Made by a program: the position numbers and the translations under genes | Source of the DNA: Actinomadura rudentiformis | GTDB lineage: Bacteria; Actinomycetota; Actinomycetes; Streptosporangiales; Streptosporangiaceae | Length of the DNA stretch: 64,000 nucleotides | Assembly: GCF_008923185.1 (NCBI RefSeq) | Contig: NZ_WBMT01000012.1 | Span: forward strand, 186,001 to 250,000 | Direction of reading: 5' to 3' | Part shown: one piece after another, positions 16,193 to 25,148 of the stretch | Layout of the letters: every line of letters begins with the position of its first letter | How positions within the stretch are numbered: position 1 is the stretch's first letter | The notes under the pieces: model-generated | What the model was told of the DNA's origin: nothing | The model's input: the letters and a program-made list of their open reading frames with translations, nothing else | Database searches by the model: none

Positions 16193-17052
16193 CTGCCCCG
16201 CCGCAGGGGCCGCCGCCACCGCCTGCGGCGCCCGAGCCGATGCGGCCGCGGGTGCAGCCGGTCAAGGTGAATCCGTCCGACTACATGCCGCTCGCCGGGG
16301 GGCTGCGGCAGACCGGGCAGATGTTCGCCCTGGCCGCGAGTGTGCTGCGGATGACGTTCAAGCGGCCGTTCCAGGTGCGGGAGTTGATCCAGCAGTTCTG
16401 GTTCATCGCGTCGGTGACGATCCTGCCTACTGCTTTGGTGTCGATTCCGTTTGGCGCTGTCATTGCGCTGCAGGTTGGGTCGCTGGCCAAGCAGCTGGGT
16501 GCGCAGTCGTTGACGGGTGGCGCTTCGGTGCTGGCCGTTGTGCAGCAGGCGTCGCCGCTGATCGTGGCGCTGCTCATCGCGGGTGCGGCCGGGTCGGCGA
16601 TCTGCGCCGATCTCGGGTCGCGGACGATCCGCGAGGAGATGGACGCCATGGAGGTCATGGGCGTCTCGCCGATCCAGCGCCTGATCGTGCCGCGAGTGAT
16701 CGCTTGTATGGCGGTGGCGTTCTGCCTGAACGGGCTTGTGTCCGTTGTGGGTGTGGCGGGCGGTTACTTCTTCAACGTTGCTCTACAGGACGGGACGCCT
16801 GGGGCTTATCTGGCTTCGTTCTCGGCCTTGGCGCAGTTGCCCGACCTGTATGTGGGCCAGACGAAGGCAGTGATCTTCGGGTTCATCGCGGGCGTTGTCG
16901 CGGCTTATCGGGGGCTTCACCCGGGGGCCGGGCCCAAGGGGGTCGGGGACGCGGTCAACCAGTCGGTGGTCATCGCGTTCCTGCTGCTGTTCATGGTCAA
17001 CCTGGCGATCACGGCGATCTACATCCAGGTCGTCCCGCCGAAGGGGGCGTGA
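16189..17052 (+). CDS. yrbEA: Mce permease YrbEA (MlaE family), locus 1
   Basis: 287 residues. Integral membrane permease that pairs with YrbEB and the MceG ATPase to move lipid. A Pro-rich cytosolic N-terminus (MTAPPQGPPPPPAAPEP) precedes the MlaE fold with about five or six hydrophobic segments. REEMDAMEVMGVSP is the conserved cytoplasmic loop that contacts the ATPase. GTG 16189 is used; no in-frame ATG exists upstream. It is separated from yrbEB by three bases. Confidence 0.9.
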   Translation: MTAPPQGPPPPPAAPEPMRPRVQPVKVNPSDYMPLAGGLRQTGQMFALAASVLRMTFKRPFQVRELIQQFWFIASVTILPTALVSIPFGAVIALQVGSLAKQLGAQSLTGGASVLAVVQQASPLIVALLIAGAAGSAICADLGSRTIREEMDAMEVMGVSPIQRLIVPRVIACMAVAFCLNGLVSVVGVAGGYFFNVALQDGTPGAYLASFSALAQLPDLYVGQTKAVIFGFIAGVVAAYRGLHPGAGPKGVGDAVNQSVVIAFLLLFMVNLAITAIYIQVVPPKGA

Positions 17053-17055
17053 GCG

Positions 17056-17898
17056 GTGGCGTCGACGACCTTCCGCGACTACGCGCGTCATCCGTCGAGA
17101 TTGTTCCGGTGGCTGGACCAGCCGGGTGACCAGCTCGGCTTCTACATCAAGGCGCTGCTGTGGACCCCGCGCGCGATTCACCGCTACCTGAAAGAGGCGC
17201 TGCGGCTGCTGAGCGAGGTGGCGTTCGGGTCGGGTGCGCTCGGCGTCATCGGCGGCACGATCGGCGTGATGATCGGCATGACGCTGGCGACCGGCACCGT
17301 GGTGGGCCTGCAGGGGTACGCGGCGCTCGATCAGATCGGGTCGTCAGCGTTCACCGGCTTCGTCTCCGCTTACTTCAACACGCGCGAGATCGCTCCACTT
17401 GTGGCTGGTCTCGCGCTGTCGGCGACGGTCGGCGCGGGGTTCACCGCCCAGTTGGGCGCGATGCGGATCAACGAGGAGATCGACGCCCTGGAGGGCATGG
17501 GCATCCCCTCGCTGCCGTACCTGGTGACGACGCGGATCATCGCGGGTGTGGTGGCGATCATCCCGCTGTACGGGATCGGGCTGCTGTCCTCGTATTTCGC
17601 GTCCAGACAGGTGACGGTGCTGCTGAACGGGCAGTCAGCCGGCACCTATGACCACTACTTCAACATCTTCCTCGCGCCCGAGGACGTGGTGCTGTCGTTC
17701 GTCAAGGTGCTGATCTTCAGCGTCATGGTGATCCTGGCGCACTGCTACTACGGCTACCGCGCGGTCGGCGGACCGGCTGGGGTAGGCGTCGCCGTCGGCC
17801 GCGCGGTCCGCACCGCGATCGTCGTGATCTCGGTGACGGACTTCTTCGTCTCCCTGGCGATCTGGGGCGCCACGACCACGGTGAAGGTGACCGGCTGA
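17056..17898 (+). CDS. yrbEB: Mce permease YrbEB (MlaE family), locus 1
   Basis: 280 residues, the second permease half. An amphipathic N-terminal stretch is followed by the MlaE domain. NEEIDALEGMGIPS is the EExDALE coupling loop and GAGFTAQLGAMR is the strongly conserved segment before it. The GTG start lies three bases after yrbEA, and the stop overlaps the mceA start by one base (TGATG), so translation is probably coupled. Confidence 0.9.
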   Translation: MASTTFRDYARHPSRLFRWLDQPGDQLGFYIKALLWTPRAIHRYLKEALRLLSEVAFGSGALGVIGGTIGVMIGMTLATGTVVGLQGYAALDQIGSSAFTGFVSAYFNTREIAPLVAGLALSATVGAGFTAQLGAMRINEEIDALEGMGIPSLPYLVTTRIIAGVVAIIPLYGIGLLSSYFASRQVTVLLNGQSAGTYDHYFNIFLAPEDVVLSFVKVLIFSVMVILAHCYYGYRAVGGPAGVGVAVGRAVRTAIVVISVTDFFVSLAIWGATTTVKVTG

Positions 17899-19214
17899 TG
17901 GCCAGGGTGAAGCCGTTCGAGACGCTCCGGCGCCGGCTGCTGGGCGTCGTGTTCCTGCTCGTCCCGGTGCTGCTGGTGACGTTGTCGGTCGCGATCTACC
18001 AGAAGCGGTTCACCGAGGCCACGTTCGTGACGCTGCGGACGTCCACGGCCGGGTTCGAGATGCACCGGGGTGCGGACGTCAAGCTGCACGGCGTGGTGAT
18101 CGGGGAGGTCCGGTCGATCACGGCGGACGGCTCGGGCGCTCGGCTGCGGCTGGCGCTGCGGCCGGATCAGGCGAAGCGGGTCCCGCAGGACGTGGCGGCG
18201 CAGTTGCTGCCGACGACGGTGTTCGGTGCCCGTTACGTCGCACTCGTCCCGCCTGGGGGAAGAGGGATGAACCCGACGGCGAACGTGGTCGCCGCGTCGC
18301 TGAAAGACGGATCGGTGATCTCCGAGGACAACACCCGCAACGCGATCGAGTTGCGGGAGCTGCTGAAGAGCACCATGCGCCTGCTGAACGCGCTGAAGCC
18401 CGCAGAGCTCTCCGCCACCCTCACGGCCATGGCGCAGGCCCTCGAAGGCAGAGGCGACCGGCTCGGCCGGAACCTCGTCACCCTGGAGGCGTACCTGAGG
18501 GAGCTCAACCCGCACCTGCCCGCCCTCAACCAGAACCTGGTCGAGGTCGCGCAGTTCGCCGACAACTACAGCCAGGTGACGCCCGACATCCTGGACGGGC
18601 TGAGCGACTTCGTCACCACCTCGCGCACCATCGCCGACCAGCGCGCCAACCTGGCTGAGTCGCATGAGTCAGTGACCCGGGCGGCGCGGGACATGACGAA
18701 CTTCCTGCGCCGCAACGAGAACAATCTGATCCAGCTGCCCCGGGTCTCGCGGGACTCGCTGGAGACGCTCGCGAAGTATTCGCCGGAATTTCCCTGCACG
18801 TTCGCGTCGATCGCCAAGTTCGTCCCGCTGATGGACAAGGCCCTCGGCAAGGGCACGAAGAAGCCCGGCGTGCACGTCAACATCAACACCGTCCAGCACA
18901 AGGGCCGCTACCTGCCGGGTGTGGACCGTCCGCGCTACACAGCCGACACCGGCCCGCACTGCTACGGCGTGCCCTATGACCCGGGTGGCGGCTCGACGCC
19001 GAAACTCACCAAGCCGGGCATCCTCCCGGTGGGCACGCTCGCCGGATCCCCCGGCGAGACCCGGCTGATCAACGAGCTGACCGCGCCCGCGCTCCGCGAG
19101 GTGCCCGAGGAGCTGCCGGACTGGTCCGGGGCGCTGCTCGGCCCGATCTACCGGGGCACCCGCGTCACCTTCCCGGGCATGGACACCGCCGGCGGGAAGG
19201 AGGCGGGCCAGTGA
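17898..19214 (+). CDS. mceA: MceA, locus 1
   Basis: 438 residues. One N-terminal membrane helix (LLGVVFLLVPVLLVTLSVAI, near residues 14-33), an MCE domain (about 38-120: GFEMHRGADVKLHGVVIGEV through ARYVALVPP), a long helical region to about 300 and a C-terminal tail with a few Cys and Pro. MCE proteins assemble as a hexameric tube outside the membrane that passes hydrophobic cargo. It is the first of six MCE genes in order and overlaps mceB by four bases. Confidence 0.88.
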   Translation: MARVKPFETLRRRLLGVVFLLVPVLLVTLSVAIYQKRFTEATFVTLRTSTAGFEMHRGADVKLHGVVIGEVRSITADGSGARLRLALRPDQAKRVPQDVAAQLLPTTVFGARYVALVPPGGRGMNPTANVVAASLKDGSVISEDNTRNAIELRELLKSTMRLLNALKPAELSATLTAMAQALEGRGDRLGRNLVTLEAYLRELNPHLPALNQNLVEVAQFADNYSQVTPDILDGLSDFVTTSRTIADQRANLAESHESVTRAARDMTNFLRRNENNLIQLPRVSRDSLETLAKYSPEFPCTFASIAKFVPLMDKALGKGTKKPGVHVNINTVQHKGRYLPGVDRPRYTADTGPHCYGVPYDPGGGSTPKLTKPGILPVGTLAGSPGETRLINELTAPALREVPEELPDWSGALLGPIYRGTRVTFPGMDTAGGKEAGQ

Positions 19215-20272
19215 GCATTCTCGGCAACCTCCGGGGCAAGTCCCGCGGCACGATCTCGCCGCTGATCAAATCTCTGCTCTTCATCGTCACGACGCTGGCG
19301 GCCACCGCCATGCTCGCGGCCTCGATCATGAACACCACGCGCGGCGACCGGGTCACCTACAAGGCCCGGTTCACCGACGTCGCCGGGCTCTACCCGGCGC
19401 ACTCGGTGCGGATCGCCGGCGTGCAGGTCGGGCAGGTCAAGAAGATCGAGATCACGAACCGCCGGCTGGCCCTGGTGACGTTCACCGTTGACCGGAACCG
19501 GCGGCTGCCCAATTCGGTGACCGCCTCGGTGAAGTACCTGAACCTGGTCGGCGGCCGCTACATCGACCTCGACCCCGGTGCCCCCGGCGCAGCGCCGGGT
19601 GCCTACCTCCCGGTAGGCGCCACGATCCCCGAGCAGCGAACGCAGGGGCCGCTCAACCTGACCCAGCTGTTCAAGGGGTTCCAACCGCTGATGCAGGCGC
19701 TGTCGCCCGGCGACGTCAACAAGCTGAGCGAGTCGATCATCAAGGTCCTGCAGGGGGAGGGCGGCACCCTCGAATCCCTGATGCGGACCGTCGGCTCCCT
19801 CACCTCGACGCTCGCCGACAAGGACCAGGTCATCGGCGACCTGATCAACAACCTCAACGAGGTGACCGTCACGATCAACAACCGGGACCGCCAGGTCGTC
19901 GACCTGATCCGTACGCTTCGGGCCCTGGTGTCGGGCCTGTCCTCGGACCGGCAGCCGATCGGCGAGGCGATCGCCTCGCTGGACGAGCTGACCAACTCCA
20001 CCGCCGACCTGCTGCAGGTGAACCGGGACCCGCTCAAGCGCTCCATCGCCCAGCTCGGCCGGCTGACCGGCAACCTCGAGGCCGACCAGCCGCTGCTCGA
20101 ACGGTTCCTCCAGCGGACCCCGACCAAGCTCGAAGTCCTCGGCCGGGCCGCGTCGTACGGCTCGTGGGTGAACTTCTACCGGTGCGAGGTGAGGCTCACC
20201 GGCGTCCGCTACAACGACGGCAGCCCCGCGCCCACCGGCATCCCTCTCACCGACGACCGGTGCAAAGGCTGA
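19211..20272 (+). CDS. mceB: MceB, locus 1
   Basis: 353 residues from GTG 19211 (GTGA overlap with mceA). N-terminal helix LLFIVTTLAATAMLAASIM, MCE domain (about 45-125: DVAGLYPAHSVRIAGVQVGQV through GGRYIDLDPG), then a helical region with heptad-like runs of Leu and Ile. The C-terminus carries a Cys pair (YRCEVRL, DDRCKG) that may form a disulfide. Part of the six-protein Mce assembly. Confidence 0.88.
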   Translation: MSILGNLRGKSRGTISPLIKSLLFIVTTLAATAMLAASIMNTTRGDRVTYKARFTDVAGLYPAHSVRIAGVQVGQVKKIEITNRRLALVTFTVDRNRRLPNSVTASVKYLNLVGGRYIDLDPGAPGAAPGAYLPVGATIPEQRTQGPLNLTQLFKGFQPLMQALSPGDVNKLSESIIKVLQGEGGTLESLMRTVGSLTSTLADKDQVIGDLINNLNEVTVTINNRDRQVVDLIRTLRALVSGLSSDRQPIGEAIASLDELTNSTADLLQVNRDPLKRSIAQLGRLTGNLEADQPLLERFLQRTPTKLEVLGRAASYGSWVNFYRCEVRLTGVRYNDGSPAPTGIPLTDDRCKG

Positions 20273-20275
20273 TCC

Positions 20276-21379
20276 ATGACCCAACCCCACCCCAACGCCA
20301 CCGACCAGCTGCCCCGGCTCCTGCCGGCGAAGCGGAGGCTGTGGCCGCACATCAAACCGGCCCGGGACCGCAACCCGATCGGGGTCGCGATCATCGGGCT
20401 GCTGCTGATCGCGTTGCTGCTGGGCGCCGCGTACCGCGCCGACGACCTGCCGGTGATCGGCGGCGGTACCGCCTACACCGCGTACTTCACCGAGGCGGCC
20501 GGGCTGAAGTCCGGCCAGGAGGTACGCGTCGCCGGGGTCAAGGTCGGCAAGGTCACCTCGGTGAAGCTTGCGCCGCGCGAGGCGAAGGTGAAGGTCGAGT
20601 TCCGCGTCAAGGACGCCTGGATCGGCAACGCGACCACCGCCACCATCATGATCAAGACGTTGCTGGGCTCGAAGTACCTCGCCCTCGACCCGCTCGGCTA
20701 CCGCGCGCAGAATCCCCGGGAGCCGATCGGCGTCGATCGCACCATCGCCCCGTACGACGTCACGCAGGCGTTCGACGATCTCGGCGCCACGATCGAGCAG
20801 ATCGACTCGCAGCAGGTCGGCGAATCGCTCACCGTCGTCTCGCAGGCGTTCTCCGGCACTCCGCAGCACTTCCGGACCGCGATCGATGGGCTCTCCGCGC
20901 TGTCCCGGACCATCTCCAAGCGGGACGCGCAGCTCGCCGAACTCCTGAACGGCACGCGGCGGTTGTCGGGCACCATCGCCTCACAGAATGACCAGTTCCG
21001 CGCGCTGCTCAAGGACGGCAACCTGCTCCTGGCCGAGTTGCAGCGCCGCCGTGAGGCGATCAGCTCACTGCTGATCGGCATCATCCGCATGTCGCGGGAG
21101 CTGGAAGGCCTGGTCGACGACAACGACCGGCAGTTCGGTCCCGTGCTCGACTCGCTGGACGCCGTCACCGAAGTGCTCAAGAACAACCAGCGCAACCTCG
21201 ACAAGGCGCTCTCTCTCGCCGGTCCCTACATCCGGCTGATCGCCAACGCGTCCGGCAACGGCAGATGGGTCGACGGCTACCTGTGCGGCGCGGTGCCCAA
21301 GGAGTACGTGAGCGATCCCAAACCGCCCAACTACACGCCGCCCGACAAGTGCACCCCCACCCGCAAGGGAGGCCGCTGA
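20276..21379 (+). CDS. mceC: MceC, locus 1
   Basis: 367 residues. Basic N-terminus, membrane helix near residues 37-52 (GVAIIGLLLIALLLGA), MCE domain (about 65-145: AAGLKSGQEVRVAGVKVGKV), helical domain and a C-terminus with two cysteines (YLCGAVPK, DKCTP). Three bases separate it from mceB and its stop overlaps the mceD start by one base. Confidence 0.88.
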   Translation: MTQPHPNATDQLPRLLPAKRRLWPHIKPARDRNPIGVAIIGLLLIALLLGAAYRADDLPVIGGGTAYTAYFTEAAGLKSGQEVRVAGVKVGKVTSVKLAPREAKVKVEFRVKDAWIGNATTATIMIKTLLGSKYLALDPLGYRAQNPREPIGVDRTIAPYDVTQAFDDLGATIEQIDSQQVGESLTVVSQAFSGTPQHFRTAIDGLSALSRTISKRDAQLAELLNGTRRLSGTIASQNDQFRALLKDGNLLLAELQRRREAISSLLIGIIRMSRELEGLVDDNDRQFGPVLDSLDAVTEVLKNNQRNLDKALSLAGPYIRLIANASGNGRWVDGYLCGAVPKEYVSDPKPPNYTPPDKCTPTRKGGR

Positions 21380-22596
21380 TGGCATCCGGACCCCCCTCGC
21401 CCAGGACGGTGCAGCCCAGGACGGTGCAGCCGCGAACGGTGCGCTGGATCATCGCCGCCGGGCTCTCGCTGATGATCGTGGCGGGCGTCCTGGCGACGAT
21501 GCCGGACGGCGGTGGCCGTACGATCACCGCGCACTTCGCCAACTCGCAGGGCATCTATCCCGGCTCCGACGTACGGGTGCTGGGCGTGAAGATCGGCACC
21601 ATCACCTCGATCAAGCCGGCCGGCCAGAGCGTCACCGTGCAGATGGAGATCACCGACGAGGACGCACGGATCCCCGCCGAGGTGACGGCGGTCGTGATCG
21701 CGCCCAACCTCGTGTCGGACCGGTACGTGCAGCTGTCACCGGCGTACACCGGCGGGCCGACGCTCGCCTCCGGCGGCCAGATCCCCGTCGCCCGCACCGC
21801 GACGCCGATGGAGCTCGACCAGCTGTACGGGGCGCTGCGCAAGTTCTCCGCCGACCTAGGCCCGCAGGGCGTCAACAAGAACGGGGCGTTGTCGGAGTTC
21901 CTCAAGGCCAACGCCGCCAACCTGAAGGGCAACGGCACCAAGCTCAACCAGATGATCGAGGACCTCGGCAAGGCCTCGGCGACGCTCAACCACTCGGCCG
22001 ACGACTTCTTCGGCACCATGGCGAACTTCAACAAGTTCACCGGGATGTTGCGCGAGAACGACACCGAGGTCAGGCAGTTCCAGCGCCGGCTGGCCGACGT
22101 CTCGGCGTTCCTCGCGGCCGACCGGGGCAACCTGCAGCGGGCACTGAACGATCTCGGCTTCGCGCTGATCAAGCTCAAGGACTTCATCAAGAAGTACCGC
22201 AAGAGGCTCAAGGGCAACGTCGACAAGCTGGCCGACATCACCAAGGTCCTGGTCGACCGGCGCAAGGAGCTCGCCGAGCTGTTCGACGTCGCGCCGCTGG
22301 CCGCGCGCAACGCGCTCAACTCCTACGACCCGAACAGCCGGACGATGATGTCGCGCGGCAACCTCCTGGAGATCACCGCCGCGTACGGCAAGGGCGCCGG
22401 AAAGGGGCAGGCCGCAGTGTCCGTCCCGGTGTGCACGGCCGGTCCGCGCTCGAAGGCACTGAAGAAGGCGTGTGAGGCCGGTCCCGGCGGCCTGAACCCG
22501 TCCGAGCGGCCGCCGGCCGACTCCCCACCGCTGCCGTTCCCCGCGGCCGGACCGGTCTTCACCGGCGCAAGCAGCCTGGGCGGAGGATCGCGATGA
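21379..22596 (+). CDS. mceD: MceD, locus 1
   Basis: 405 residues from ATG 21379 (TGATG overlap; GGGAGG just upstream). The N-terminus holds three near-identical PRTVQ units encoded by 15-bp repeats at 21400-21444, then the membrane helix WIIAAGLSLMIVAGVLATM. The MCE domain starts SQGIYPGSDVRVLGVKIG. A helical region and a low-complexity Pro/Gly C-terminus (RPPADSPPLPFPAAGP) follow. Sixth MCE-locus gene after the ATPase. Confidence 0.88.
   Translation: MASGPPSPRTVQPRTVQPRTVRWIIAAGLSLMIVAGVLATMPDGGGRTITAHFANSQGIYPGSDVRVLGVKIGTITSIKPAGQSVTVQMEITDEDARIPAEVTAVVIAPNLVSDRYVQLSPAYTGGPTLASGGQIPVARTATPMELDQLYGALRKFSADLGPQGVNKNGALSEFLKANAANLKGNGTKLNQMIEDLGKASATLNHSADDFFGTMANFNKFTGMLRENDTEVRQFQRRLADVSAFLAADRGNLQRALNDLGFALIKLKDFIKKYRKRLKGNVDKLADITKVLVDRRKELAELFDVAPLAARNALNSYDPNSRTMMSRGNLLEITAAYGKGAGKGQAAVSVPVCTAGPRSKALKKACEAGPGGLNPSERPPADSPPLPFPAAGPVFTGASSLGGGSR
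21400..21444 (+). repeat. 15-bp tandem repeat inside mceD
   Basis: Three units: two identical copies of CCCAGGACGGTGCAG and one diverged copy. They encode the repeated PRTVQ at the cytosolic N-terminus of MceD. Two perfect copies suggest a recent or unstable duplication. Confidence 0.8.
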
Positions 22597-23861
22597 AGCG
22601 TCTCGAGATGAGGCGTCATGAGACGAAGCGTCACGGGATGAGGCGCAACCGTCTCGTCGCCGCGCTGATCGCCGGATCGGTGCTGGCCGCCGGTTGCTCC
22701 GGCCAGCAGGGGCTGTCCGTGCAGGACGTCCCGCTGCCGGGTGGCGCCGACCTCGGCTCGCACCCGTACACCCTCACCATCGAGCTCAACGACGTGTTGT
22801 CGCTCGTGCCGCAGGCGTCGGTGAAGGTCAACGACGTCCCGGTCGGCCGGGTCACCGACATCCGGCTCCCCGAGGGCAAGTGGACCGCCGAGGTGACGGT
22901 CAAGGTGAACGGGAAGGTGCGGCTGCCCGCCAACGCCACGGCGAACATCGAGCAGTCGAGCCTCCTCGGTGAGAAGTACATCCAGCTCGCCGCGCCGACC
23001 GCGACGCAAGGTGCGCCCAGCGGGACGCTGGCCAACGGCTCGCGCATCCCGATCGAACGCACCGGCCGCGACCCGGAGACCGAGGAGGTGTTCGGCGCGC
23101 TGTCGATGTTGCTGAACGGCGGCGGGCTCCCTCAGCTGCGCACCATCACCCGCGAGCTCAACTCGGCCCTCAACGGCCGGGAGACGCAGGTCAGGAACGC
23201 GCTGCGGCGGCTCAACGACTTCACCTCCTCCCTCGACGGCAACCGGACGAACATCGTCCGCGCGCTGGAGTCCCTGAACCGGCTCTCGGCCACGATCGCG
23301 TCCCGGAAGGGGCAGGTGGACACGATCCTGACCGACCTTGCCCCCGGTCTGAAGGTGCTGGAGGAGCAGCGCGCCGACTTCGTCCGGATGCTGGAACAGC
23401 TCGACGAGCTCTCCGAGGTGGCCACCCGGATCTCGAACGCGTCGCGCGACGACATCGCCGCCAGCCTGCGGGCACTGGAACCGTCGCTGCGCAAGCTCGC
23501 CGATGCCGGTCGCGATCTGCCGAAGTCGCTGGAAGTCCTGATGACGTTCCCCTTCACCGACCAGGTGATGGCCGGTGCACGCGGCGACTACCTCAACGTC
23601 TACGCCACAGTCGTCGCCAAGCCCGGCAGCAACTGCGTCAACGCACCGGTCAAGCCCGAGACGACCGTTCGCCTGAAAGCGCAGGACCCCGCCCCGCAGG
23701 GTCCGGTGGATGCCTGCCCGCCCGCGGGCTCCGGTGGGCAGACAGGTTCGGCTCAGACCGGGGCACCGCCGTTGCCGCTTCCGGCGGTCACCATTCCGCC
23801 GGGCCTCGACGCCCGATCCGGCGGAGGCGGCGTCCTCCCCGACATCGACGGGGGGAACTGA
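22593..23861 (+). CDS. mceE: MceE lipoprotein, locus 1
   Basis: 422 residues. A lipobox LAAGC places the lipidated cysteine at residue 35, as expected for MceE/LprK proteins. The N-terminus before the hydrophobic stretch is long and repetitive (RRHETKRHGMRR); ATG 22638 would give a more usual signal peptide, but ATG 22593 has GGAGG and overlaps the mceD stop (ATGA). The MCE domain (SLVPQASVKVNDVPVGRV) is followed by a helical region and a Gly/Pro-rich C-terminus. Confidence 0.88.
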   Translation: MKRLEMRRHETKRHGMRRNRLVAALIAGSVLAAGCSGQQGLSVQDVPLPGGADLGSHPYTLTIELNDVLSLVPQASVKVNDVPVGRVTDIRLPEGKWTAEVTVKVNGKVRLPANATANIEQSSLLGEKYIQLAAPTATQGAPSGTLANGSRIPIERTGRDPETEEVFGALSMLLNGGGLPQLRTITRELNSALNGRETQVRNALRRLNDFTSSLDGNRTNIVRALESLNRLSATIASRKGQVDTILTDLAPGLKVLEEQRADFVRMLEQLDELSEVATRISNASRDDIAASLRALEPSLRKLADAGRDLPKSLEVLMTFPFTDQVMAGARGDYLNVYATVVAKPGSNCVNAPVKPETTVRLKAQDPAPQGPVDACPPAGSGGQTGSAQTGAPPLPLPAVTIPPGLDARSGGGGVLPDIDGGN

Positions 23862-23864
23862 ACG

Positions 23865-25148
23865 ATGCTGACCACGTTCACCCGGATCAAGATCGTCGCA
23901 TTTGTGATCATCTCGTTCGTCACGGTCTCGTACATCGGGATGACCTATGCCGACCTGGGACGGCACATCGGCCTGCGCGACTACTACACGGTCAAGCTCC
24001 AGCTGCCCGAGACCGGGGGACTGTTCAAGGGATCGGCGGTGTCCTATCGCGGCGTCACCGTCGGGCGGGTCGACGCCCTCGACCTGGCCGACGGCGACGG
24101 GCAGAACGGCACGCGGGTCGTCGCCGACCTGCGTATCACCTCCGACGCGAAGATCCCGGCCAACACGAACGCCGTCGTCGCCAACCGTTCCGCCGTGGGC
24201 GAGCAGTACGTGGACCTGCGGCCGGCCACCGCCGGCGGCCCGTACCTGAGCGCGGGATCGACGATCACCCGCACCGCGGCGACCACTCCGCCGCCGGTCA
24301 GCGAGACGCTCAAAGCGATCAACGATTTCAACGCGTCCATCCCGACCGACTCGCTGCAGATCACGCTGGAGGAGCTGGGCAAGGCGTTCACCGGTCAGGG
24401 ACCGCACCTGCAGAGGCTGCTGGACGCCTCGGACCAGTTCATCAACACCTCCTACGAGAACCTCGACACCACCGTGACGTTCCTGGAGAACGGGAACGCC
24501 GTCCTGCGCACCCAGAACCAGGAAGCCGCATCGCTGCGGGAGTTCGCCCGGGAGGGCCGCAAGTTCGCCGAGGCGCTCAAGGGCTCGGACGCCGACATCC
24601 GGCGCCTGATCGCGGCGGCCCCGCCCTTCTCCGCAGAACTGTCGGGCCTCCTGCGCGACCTGGACCCGGGGCTGCCAAGGCTGCTGGCGAACCTGCTCAC
24701 GGTCTCCCGGGTCACCGACACCCGCATCCCGGGAATGCGGCAGTTCTTCTCCGACCTGCCGGCCGTAGCCGCGATGGGCAACACCATCGTGCGCGGAGGA
24801 ACGCTGGAGATGGGCCTCATCAACACCTTCTTCAACCCGCTGCCGTGCGTCTCGGGATACGGCGGCACCTTCTATCGGAACGGCCAGGATGTCCAGGGCG
24901 GCAGCCGGCCGTTCAACACCGGAGCCCGATGCACGCTCAGCCCCTCGACCGGCGTGAACGTGCGCGGCGCCGCCAACGCTCCGCGCGGCGGCGTTCCGGA
25001 GCCCGCCAAGCCCGGAGTGGCCAGCGGCGCCGCCGATGTCCTGGAGGCCGTGGGCCTGCCCGGTGTCTGGCCGTCGACCACGGGCACCGTCGGCCAGGGC
25101 GCCACCGCGTACAGCGACCTCGAACGACTGCTGGGACTGCGGAAATGA
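23865..25148 (+). CDS. mceF: MceF, locus 1
   Basis: 427 residues. N-terminal helix IVAFVIISFVTVSYIGM, MCE domain (ETGGLFKGSAVSYRGVTVGRV), helical region, then a C-terminal part with two cysteines (NPLPCVSG, GARCTLS) and an Ala/Gly/Pro tail. Last of the six MCE genes. Three-base gap after mceE; overlaps the Mce-associated gene by four bases. Confidence 0.88.
   Translation: MLTTFTRIKIVAFVIISFVTVSYIGMTYADLGRHIGLRDYYTVKLQLPETGGLFKGSAVSYRGVTVGRVDALDLADGDGQNGTRVVADLRITSDAKIPANTNAVVANRSAVGEQYVDLRPATAGGPYLSAGSTITRTAATTPPPVSETLKAINDFNASIPTDSLQITLEELGKAFTGQGPHLQRLLDASDQFINTSYENLDTTVTFLENGNAVLRTQNQEAASLREFAREGRKFAEALKGSDADIRRLIAAAPPFSAELSGLLRDLDPGLPRLLANLLTVSRVTDTRIPGMRQFFSDLPAVAAMGNTIVRGGTLEMGLINTFFNPLPCVSGYGGTFYRNGQDVQGGSRPFNTGARCTLSPSTGVNVRGAANAPRGGVPEPAKPGVASGAADVLEAVGLPGVWPSTTGTVGQGATAYSDLERLLGLRK

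Noticed and set aside
22323..24407. 694-codon minus-strand frame across mceD, mceE and mceF
   Set aside because: It crosses several overlapping Mce genes and has no recognisable domain.
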